Of a stretch of DNA of 38,790 nt, positions 34,163 through 38,790 are shown in pieces. How positions within the stretch are numbered: position 1 is the stretch's first letter; each line of letters begins with the position of its first letter. Source of the DNA: Muribaculaceae bacterium (GTDB taxonomy: Bacteria; Bacteroidota; Bacteroidia; Bacteroidales; Muribaculaceae); contig JAMPGA010000001.1 in the NCBI GenBank assembly GCA_023664185.1, forward strand, positions 904,138 to 942,927. The letters run 5' to 3'. The position numbers and the translations under genes were made by a program. The notes beneath the pieces were generated by a model. The model had not been told where the DNA came from and did no database searches. It saw nothing but the letters and a program-made list of their open reading frames with translations.

Positions 34163-34512
34163 AACTCATCGCTCTTGTTAATGTTGTTACTTAATGCTGT
34201 TAATTTCTCGGTAAGGCGTTCTATAAGTTCATCGGGGCAACTTTCCAATAACTCTTTTAGTGCGTTATACTCGGCCTCTATTTGAGTTTGTATATTAACC
34301 GCCTGTTGTTTGGGTATTGAATAGCCTAACAGCGTTAAAAACGCTTTCACATAGTCTGATGAATTAAGTTTGTTAAGTTCGGTGTTAAACTTTTCTCGGT
34401 TTTGGTCTATTATAAGCCCAACCCATTCTTTTAGTGTCGCAGTTGCTTTATTGGGCGTTCCTTTGGCTCGGCCTCCTAACCGCCCTCGCCCATCATTCTT
34501 TTGTCTTGCCAT
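34159..34512 (-). CDS. GGRxKGTPNK protein, 117 aa (small-terminase-like or DNA-binding)
   Basis: The N-terminus reads MARQKNDGRGRLGGRAKGTP, followed by NKATATLKEW: a basic Gly/Arg segment with the 'GGRxKGTPNK' motif seen in many Bacteroidetes phage and prophage small-terminase-like proteins. A helical region follows (LLGYSIPKQQAVNIQTQIEAEYNALKE) and an acidic C-terminus. It overlaps the 78-aa HTH gene by four bases. The 17-bp palindrome copy 2 lies eight bases upstream of its ATG. The terminase relationship is from motif memory only; no large terminase is present. Confidence 0.55.
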   Translation of the reverse strand: MARQKNDGRGRLGGRAKGTPNKATATLKEWVGLIIDQNREKFNTELNKLNSSDYVKAFLTLLGYSIPKQQAVNIQTQIEAEYNALKELLESCPDELIERLTEKLTALSNNINKSDEL

Positions 34513-34519
34513 ACTATCT

Positions 34520-34536
34520 ATTACTAATTTAGTAAT
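34520..34536. repeat. 17-bp palindrome, copy 2
   Basis: ATTACTAATTTAGTAAT, a perfect inverted repeat around a 5-base centre, in the 23-base gap between the rep stop and the 117-aa start codon. Confidence 0.65.
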
Positions 34537-35483
34537 TATCGGTAATATCTTATTGCCTCGGCAATCTTTTTATCAAGTTCGGTTATTGCCTCGGTGGGTG
34601 TTGTTAGCCCATCTCTAACATTACAGGCTTGTTTTATAGCCTGTCTTAGGTCAAAGGCTTGTTTGGGGGTTAAATCGCCTCGCTTTTTAGCCTCGTTAAT
34701 GTGATTAATAATTTCAACCTCGCCGCCTAATCGCTCAACCAATCCTAACACGCCCATTGTTTGTAAATCTTTCTTGGTTTTCATCGCTTGGAAATTTAGA
34801 GTTATAGTGTTTACTTTCCTAATTGCTTGGTATGCCTCGCGCCATCGGTTCAACAGGGTTATATAAAACCCCTCATCATACAACATCGCGCCCGTTACCT
34901 GTGCCACGCCCAACAAAGAGGGCAAACGCGCCATAAATCGTTGCTCGTATCGCAACACGTTTACACCTCGGTAAAGTTCGGGTATTTCCTCGCGGTTATC
35001 GCGCTGCTCTCTGTTCTTATCATAGAAACACAACCGCTCGGCTTGGCTGTGTCGGTAATAATACAACCCTGAGGCTTGTTGCAGTCGCTTGGCATAATTC
35101 AACACGCCCAAATGATTAAAATAATTGGCGGTCGGCTCTCTTACAGGAATTGACAAACCAACATCAAGCCTCGTTATTGTGGCACGGTCAAAGGGTAGGT
35201 GTAAAACATCGCTTAATTTTTCAACCGCTCGTTGCACATCGCCTCGCCCCATTGCTTGGTAATTATCGCCTAACAACCATTTACAAAGTGAGCCATCTTT
35301 TACCTTTACTTGGTAGGGGCTTATAGATACGCTCAAATTTCCTGTCTTGCCTGTAACCACCTGTTGGCCGTTGTAATCGTGAAACGCCACGCCATCGGGG
35401 TTGAGGTAAGGTGTAATCTCGTTTAGGAAATCCACCCCCTCAACTTCGGTGCGTGTCAGCTTAAAATTTACCGTGTCCAACAT
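34536..35483 (-). CDS. replication initiator protein (phage/plasmid Rep, CRI/Rep_trans-like), 315 aa
   Basis: Starts MLDTVNFKLTRTEVEGV, as in phage/plasmid replication proteins related to filamentous phage gene II and rolling-circle plasmid Reps. The family-type motifs are TRLDVGLS (residues 104-111), FYDKNREQ (153-160, candidate catalytic Tyr154) and LRYEQRF (177-183), in the expected order and spacing. A classical H-x-H metal motif is not obvious. The C-terminal third is helical with KRGDLTPKQAFDLRQ. It probably nicks an origin to start rolling-circle replication of the excised circle. The palindrome copy 3 lies seven bases upstream of the start. Confidence 0.65.
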   Translation of the reverse strand: MLDTVNFKLTRTEVEGVDFLNEITPYLNPDGVAFHDYNGQQVVTGKTGNLSVSISPYQVKVKDGSLCKWLLGDNYQAMGRGDVQRAVEKLSDVLHLPFDRATITRLDVGLSIPVREPTANYFNHLGVLNYAKRLQQASGLYYYRHSQAERLCFYDKNREQRDNREEIPELYRGVNVLRYEQRFMARLPSLLGVAQVTGAMLYDEGFYITLLNRWREAYQAIRKVNTITLNFQAMKTKKDLQTMGVLGLVERLGGEVEIINHINEAKKRGDLTPKQAFDLRQAIKQACNVRDGLTTPTEAITELDKKIAEAIRYYR

Positions 35484-35489
35484 CGGGTT

Positions 35490-35506
35490 ATTACTAAATT
35501 GGTAAT
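35490..35506. repeat. 17-bp palindrome, copy 3, upstream of rep
   Basis: ATTACTAAATTGGTAAT, an imperfect inverted repeat of the same class as copies 1 and 2, located seven bases upstream of the rep ATG. The neighbouring 35521-35535 stretch is alternating ACGCGTGCGCGCG. Confidence 0.65.
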
Positions 35507-35543
35507 AAAAGTTGTCTTAATATACGCGTGCGCGCGTGAGGCT

Positions 35544-36005
35544 TTACAGGTTCGGGGCGTTGGTCGGTTTGGCTTGTTGTCTTAAACACGCCATTTCATC
35601 CACCAACTCGCCATCAGCAAAGAGTGCAAACAACCCTTTGGCGTGATTTTTCAACCCTCGTGCAACAAATATTTCTATTTGCTTGTAATCATCGCTGAAC
35701 AGGAATAACAAAGCGTCATTTGTGCCTACCGTATCGCCATAACCCAACAAAGGGTTGTCAAGGTCGGGTGTGTAAACACTACTTATGCTTGTTGTGTCGG
35801 TTATTACCCTCTCGGCTTTCCTTTGGGCGTTTGCTGTAAATGTATCGGGCGTTCCACTATAATAAAACTTAAACCGTTTATCTCGCCCACGCTGTGCGCA
35901 TTCTTCAAACGGTTCATAACCGCCTGTTGAGGCTGTGCAATCAAACCTCAACTTACTTTTGCAGTTGGGTAATTTTGCCATTTTGTAGTAATCGGTAAGC
36001 TTCAT
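35544..36005 (-). CDS. hypothetical protein, 153 aa
   Basis: Starts MKLTDYYKMAKLPNCKSKLR and shows RFDCTASTGGYEPFEE and DALLFLFSDDYKQIEIFVAR. Soluble and mixed alpha/beta with no membrane segment. Its ATG overlaps the preceding stop by four bases (ATGA). Proteins of this kind with 'MKLTDYYKMxxLP' starts accompany Rep-type elements in Bacteroidales as far as I recall, but the function is unknown. Confidence 0.65.
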   Translation of the reverse strand: MKLTDYYKMAKLPNCKSKLRFDCTASTGGYEPFEECAQRGRDKRFKFYYSGTPDTFTANAQRKAERVITDTTSISSVYTPDLDNPLLGYGDTVGTNDALLFLFSDDYKQIEIFVARGLKNHAKGLFALFADGELVDEMACLRQQAKPTNAPNL

Positions 36006-36238
36006 TTTGCACCCCCTTTCTCATCGCCATAAATAGCGTTTAGAGTTATGAGAATTTGGGGCAAAGCCTCAACAAGTTCTTTTATTGCCTCTCTGTAACC
36101 CCAACTACAAATTGCAGGGGTATTGCACACCGCCTCAACATCGGCTCTTGTTTTGCACTCTCGCAACATTAACAGGGCATAAAATAAAACCTCTTCTTTG
36201 GGTTTAGGCCACGTCATTAAATCATCTGCCGTTTTCAT
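36002..36238 (-). CDS. hypothetical protein, 78 aa
   Basis: The start MKTADDLMTWPKPKEEVLF at 36238 is chosen because it overlaps the excisionase-like gene's stop by four bases (ATGA); a longer frame to 36349 would run deep into that gene. The protein is helical, with YREAIKELVEALPQILITLN near the C-terminus. No family recognised. Translationally coupled on both sides. Confidence 0.6.
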   Translation of the reverse strand: MKTADDLMTWPKPKEEVLFYALLMLRECKTRADVEAVCNTPAICSWGYREAIKELVEALPQILITLNAIYGDEKGGAK

Positions 36239-36525
36239 TTTATACCCCCTTTCATACAATATCGGTTGGCTTGGTCGGTTATCTCGGTGGCGGTGGCACA
36301 TCGGTTTTGCTGTAACCATTGCTCCAACTCGGCACGGTTGAAATAACACATTTTGCCCATCGGCTTGTAGTGAGGTATCTCGCCCCTCATAGTGAGTTTA
36401 TAAAGGTAGCTTTTGGATATGCCCATATATTTTGCCGCCTCATCGCTTGTTAGTACCTCTTTGGTACAAAACAGGGTGTTGGCCGTTATCATATCGGCAA
36501 TATCTTGTAATTGTTCTTTGCTCAT
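36235..36525 (-). CDS. excisionase-family HTH protein (HTH_17/AlpA-type), 96 aa
   Basis: Residues about 25-72 form a MerR-like winged helix: LTSDEAAKYMGISKSYLYKL, then HYKPMGKMCYFNRAELEQWL. This is the typical excisionase/AlpA domain of Bacteroidetes mobile elements, which bends the attachment DNA for excision or regulates early genes. It is the first gene of the main operon, with a -7 box 96 bases upstream. Confidence 0.85.
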   Translation of the reverse strand: MSKEQLQDIADMITANTLFCTKEVLTSDEAAKYMGISKSYLYKLTMRGEIPHYKPMGKMCYFNRAELEQWLQQNRCATATEITDQANRYCMKGGIK

Positions 36526-36620
36526 TGTCGGTGAGTTTAAGAGTTAATAAAGAGGCTCTGGGTTGGCACGTCTGCCGCCCATTACCTGTGTTAACTTTGT
36601 TCTCGCGCTGAAAACATTGG

Positions 36621-36628
36621 CAAAGGTA
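36621..36628 (-). promoter_or_regulatory. -7 box for the xis-rep operon
   Basis: TACCTTTG on the minus strand, about 96 bases upstream of the excisionase-like ATG. No consensus -33 is seen. Two direct repeats TTTAATGT (36658-36665 and 36669-36676, 11 bases apart) lie 30-48 bases further upstream and could be operator half-sites. Confidence 0.45.
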
Positions 36629-36681
36629 GAGGGTAAAAGAGGGTTATAATAGAGTAATTTAATGTACGTTTAATGTGCATT

Positions 36682-36707
36682 AAAAAAGCCCCTCGCAGTG
36701 AGGGGCT
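36682..36707 (-). terminator. terminator separating the int block from the xis-rep operon
   Basis: On the minus strand AGCCCCTC/GAGGGGCT (36687-36694 and 36700-36707) form an 8-bp stem with a 5-base loop, followed by TTTTTT. It lies just after the 205-aa gene stop. Confidence 0.85.
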
Positions 36708-36712
36708 GTGCG

Positions 36713-37330
36713 TCAGTCAAAGAATATTTTATTATCAATCTCGGCTCGCCATTTTTGGGGCTTTTTGGCGTTGTATAGTTGTGTTATCGCGCTTGCAATA
36801 CGATTAACGACAAATAGTTTATTTATTGATTGTTCGGGTATTTGCTCAGTATTTGTTGGGCAAAATACACGCTCAACAAAATAACCCAATCGCGCCAACG
36901 CGCCACGCGTCCCACCAAATACCCATTTATAGCCTGTGGCGGTCGGTTGCATATATCCAACCTCTACGGCTCGGGCAAAATATTTTCTTGCCCTGTCGGT
37001 GTCTAATTCATTTGGCAAGTTTGCCTTATCCTGTTGGGTAGCAATATTAAAATATAAGTTTGTTAACACTACATTAAGATTGGCGTTGAGCGTTTCTAAC
37101 GTGTCCAAAATATTTTTATCACTTGGGTACGGTGTAGCCCAACCCAATTTATTTTTATAGACTTTTGTTATTTGCTCCCTATTCTTTCTATAATACTCCA
37201 CAATGTCACATTGCATTAATTTACAATAGTTAATGTCATAATTATGTGTAAATCGCTTTAGTAATTCTGCCCTTTCAATATTCAGAATATCACCGAAAAA
37301 CAAAGCCTCAATAAATTCTCTATATTCCAT
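36713..37330 (-). CDS. integrase-linked hypothetical protein, 205 aa
   Basis: Starts MEYREFIEALFFGDILNIER two bases after the integrase stop. The C-terminal part (about 112-160: ARKYFARAVEVGYMQPTATG, then YKWVFGGTRGALARLGYF) looks like a winged helix with a basic wing and matches a protein type I recall beside tyrosine integrases in Bacteroidales elements, partly reminiscent of RteC-like regulators. It probably binds DNA and helps to control integration or excision. It is cotranscribed with int and ended by the terminator at 36682-36707. Confidence 0.6.
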   Translation of the reverse strand: MEYREFIEALFFGDILNIERAELLKRFTHNYDINYCKLMQCDIVEYYRKNREQITKVYKNKLGWATPYPSDKNILDTLETLNANLNVVLTNLYFNIATQQDKANLPNELDTDRARKYFARAVEVGYMQPTATGYKWVFGGTRGALARLGYFVERVFCPTNTEQIPEQSINKLFVVNRIASAITQLYNAKKPQKWRAEIDNKIFFD

Positions 37331-37332
37331 AC

Positions 37333-38544
37333 TTATAATTTCAACTCGGGTAGGCTATTAATTGCCTCAACTTTGAGGCTGTCAACGGCTCGGGTGTATT
37401 TCTCGGTATGTTTCAAACCGCTATGCCCCAACAGGCTTGCCACGGTCTTAATGTTTGCACCATTGTTGAGTATATTAACAGCAAAACTATGTCTTGCACA
37501 ATGCCACGTTATATGTTTGTCAATCCCCGCTCTTTTTACCCAATGCCTCAACGCTTTTAGGCACATTGTATGTGAGGGCAAAGGAAATATAACCTCATCT
37601 CGGTTGCCCTCTCCAATTAACTTAAAATGCCCATCGTTAAGGGGTATAACAACACCGCTTGCGTTGCTGTGTCCTTTGGTCTTGGCTTGCTCAAATTTCA
37701 ACAGGCGGTTGGCAAAATCCACGTTTGCAAACGTGAGGTCTTTAACATCACACCACCTTAACCCTGTGTATAGACAAAATATAAATGCTCGCCTTATGTT
37801 GACGCTCTCACCGTTATAGTGAGTGCTTATTAGGCACTTTATTTCATCCATACTCAACACATCCTTTTTAAGTGTGCCATTGTCTATTTTGATAACCACA
37901 CCATTACAGGGGTTTTTCCTTATCACATCTTTTTCAACAGCCGCTTTAATGATTTTCTTAAATCGGGCAAACAAAGTGTGTGCGCCCTCGCCCTTAAACC
38001 TGTGTTGTAAATACTCGGTAAATGCACCCATCATTTCTTTGGTGAGTTGTTGGGGCTTTATCCTCTTGGCAAATTTCACATACTCGGGTGTGGCGTTGAG
38101 GAAATCAATAAAGCAATCGTGAGCGCGTTTAATGTGGCGTTTGTCGGCTTTTGTGTATGCCTCATAATATGCCCACATCCAATCAAGGAAATTTATATCT
38201 TTTTCCTTTTTTAGTCGGTAGCCCTCGGCACTCTCCAATAACTCTTGCCCACGTTCAAACCGTATCTTTTTAGCCAACTCCAAAACCTCTTTGTTTTGTT
38301 GCCGCTCCATCGGGGTTCTCGGGGCTTGCCACAAATACAGGCTCAAATACTCGCGTTTGTTGTTGACGCGCTTATATTCTTTGCCTGTCTTACTACTCAC
38401 CGCCATATCATAGCCCAAATAAAAATCTAAAAACAGGCTCTCGCGCCCATCGCTCAACACCTTTGCCCCCAACTTGGGGTTGTCGGTGCTGTCGGTGCTA
38501 ATTATGTAGGTGTTATCGGCTCGGTAATTCTTTTTGAGTGCCAT
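37333..38544 (-). CDS. tyrosine recombinase/integrase, 403 aa
   Basis: Catalyses site-specific integration into tRNA-Leu. The start MALKKNYRADNT at 38544 is preferred over 38634 because the -7 box and the 24-bp arm repeat lie between them. Domains: N-terminal arm-binding region (1-110, YLSLYLW), core-binding SAM-like domain (about 115-215) and a catalytic domain with R263 (TGLRW), H348 and R351 (WHCARH), H374 (LLGH) and the nucleophile Y383 (EKYTR). This is the Bacteroidetes phage-integrase type with an Arm-DNA-binding domain. The 205-aa gene follows two bases later. Confidence 0.96.
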   Translation of the reverse strand: MALKKNYRADNTYIISTDSTDNPKLGAKVLSDGRESLFLDFYLGYDMAVSSKTGKEYKRVNNKREYLSLYLWQAPRTPMERQQNKEVLELAKKIRFERGQELLESAEGYRLKKEKDINFLDWMWAYYEAYTKADKRHIKRAHDCFIDFLNATPEYVKFAKRIKPQQLTKEMMGAFTEYLQHRFKGEGAHTLFARFKKIIKAAVEKDVIRKNPCNGVVIKIDNGTLKKDVLSMDEIKCLISTHYNGESVNIRRAFIFCLYTGLRWCDVKDLTFANVDFANRLLKFEQAKTKGHSNASGVVIPLNDGHFKLIGEGNRDEVIFPLPSHTMCLKALRHWVKRAGIDKHITWHCARHSFAVNILNNGANIKTVASLLGHSGLKHTEKYTRAVDSLKVEAINSLPELKL

Positions 38545-38573
38545 TGTTGTTTGTTGTTGATTTCTTTTGGTTG

Positions 38574-38581
38574 CAAATATA
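38574..38581 (-). promoter_or_regulatory. -7 box of the int promoter, overlapping the arm repeat region
   Basis: TATATTTG on the minus strand; the transcript would start near 38567. The -33 position falls inside the right 24-bp repeat (38597-38620), so integrase binding there would block its own promoter. Confidence 0.6.
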
Positions 38582-38596
38582 GCAATAATTTTTTTA

Positions 38597-38620
38597 CTCG
38601 GGTATAAACAGGGTATAAAC
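38597..38620 (+). repeat. 24-bp terminal direct repeat, right copy (putative integrase arm site)
   Basis: Identical to 33001-33024, two tandem GGGTATAAAC units with 11-bp period, 115 bases inside the right core and upstream of int. Confidence 0.8.
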
Positions 38621-38735
38621 TTTTTGTAAAACATAGGCTATTTTTAGCAATCAGGAGAAACAACCCCACACTCTAACACGCTGATATATTGTGTTATTAA
38701 ATTCTCTTGTTTTCCTTTGATTTTTGGGGTACGTG

Positions 38736-38749
38736 CCTGTTCTGGGCAC
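38736..38749 (+). repeat. right attachment core
   Basis: CCTGTTCTGGGCAC, identical to the tRNA-Leu 3' end at 32943-32956. The sequence beyond it (38750 on) should be the chromosomal DNA that originally followed tRNA-Leu. Confidence 0.85.
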
Positions 38750-38757
38750 CCATTTCA

Positions 38758-38790
38758 ATCGCAAGTAGTTAATTTTCAACTACTTGCGAT
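38758..38790. terminator. hairpin beyond the right core, probably the original tRNA-Leu terminator
   Basis: ATCGCAAGTAGTT (38758-38770) and AACTACTTGCGAT (38778-38790) form a perfect 13-bp stem with a 7-base loop. The window ends at the stem, so a T-run cannot be seen. Confidence 0.55.

Larger units (their letters stand above)
32943..38749. mobile_element. integrative element of about 5.8 kb in tRNA-Leu, Rep-type, with tyrosine integrase
   Basis: The ends are defined by the 14-bp direct repeat CCTGTTCTGGGCAC at 32943-32956 (tRNA 3' end) and 38736-38749. All genes lie on the minus strand in two blocks: int plus the 205-aa gene, then a terminator, then xis-like, 78 aa, 153 aa, Rep, 117 aa (GGRAKGTPNK), 78 aa (HTH-like), 90 aa and 98 aa. 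The genes overlap or abut as in a phage-type early operon. The base composition is visibly more AT-rich than the flanking housekeeping genes. There is no recognisable relaxase, capsid, resistance or toxin gene. NBU1 of Bacteroides also integrates into a tRNA-Leu 3' end through a 14-bp core, so this integration mode is established. Confidence 0.88.

Noticed and set aside
34536..35483. Rep interpreted as a mobilization relaxase
   Set aside because: The motif order (RLD, YDK, RYEQR) fits phage/plasmid replication initiators; the three-histidine HUH motif and N-terminal Tyr of MobA-type relaxases are not visible.
33000..36750. Apparent enrichment of CCTCG on the plus strand of the element as an oriented packaging or Chi-like motif
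   Set aside because: All genes are on the minus strand and frequent Arg-Gly, Ala-Glu and Gly codons produce CGAGG; without a count against a codon-shuffled background the signal is not supported.
33001..38620. CRISPR-like interpretation of the repeated 24-bp block
   Set aside because: Only two copies exist, 5.6 kb apart, each at an element end; there are no spacers and no cas genes.
32957..38735. Prophage or integrated microvirus
   Set aside because: No major capsid, portal, tail, large terminase or lysis gene can be recognised among the element's proteins; the Rep alone is not enough.
38758..38790. Terminal inverted repeat of an insertion sequence
   Set aside because: Both arms are adjacent with a 7-base loop and lie just past the attachment core, so a terminator hairpin is the simpler reading; no transposase is present.

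Overview
The window looks like a chromosomal segment of a gut Bacteroidales bacterium. The promoters follow the Bacteroidetes pattern (-7 box TAnnTTTG, often with TTTG about 20 bases upstream). There are Bacteroidetes-type genes such as a DUF6150 protein, a FeoA-FeoB fusion, a GT4/GH57/debranching glycogen cluster and a DUF4982-type GH2 enzyme. Protein similarity as I recall it, and the moderately GC-rich housekeeping genes, make a Muribaculaceae-like genome likely; this placement is inference.

Left region (1-3945). A compact minus-strand operon of small unknown genes (DUF6150 protein, a very acidic protein, a frameshifted gene, a 42-residue product) sits beside a patchwork of broken genes: an HsdM fragment fused to the C-terminal end of an HU gene, a flavin reductase piece lacking both ends, an AT-rich membrane protein and one intact HU gene.

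Central region (3946-32788), mostly housekeeping: MATE exporter, tRNA-Pro(GGG), AI-2E-type permease, MFS carrier, ligA, bcp, an MptE/DUF115-like protein, SulP anion transporter, EamA transporter; a two-gene carbohydrate operon (GH2 plus an enzyme with three SGNH esterase domains, probably for acetylated pectin-type glycans); pyrE-SRPBCC-Rieske-like lipoprotein; prfA-pyrF; a candidate small RNA; a glycogen/alpha-glucan operon (debranching enzyme, GT4 synthase, GH57 with a lysine-rich tail); feoAB; and a second MATE exporter.

Right region (32875-38790). A tRNA-Leu(CAG) gene carries an integrated element of about 5.8 kb, bounded by a 14-bp duplication of the tRNA 3' end (32943-32956 and 38736-38749). 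It encodes a tyrosine integrase, an integrase-linked protein, an excisionase-like HTH protein, a phage/plasmid-type replication initiator, a protein with a GGRxKGTPNK N-terminus as seen in small-terminase-like proteins, and several unknowns, all on the minus strand. It has no recognisable relaxase, capsid gene or cargo. It also has symmetric 24-bp repeats near both ends and three dispersed 17-bp palindromes. This minimal Rep-type integrative element, possibly a phage satellite, is the best candidate here for something undescribed.
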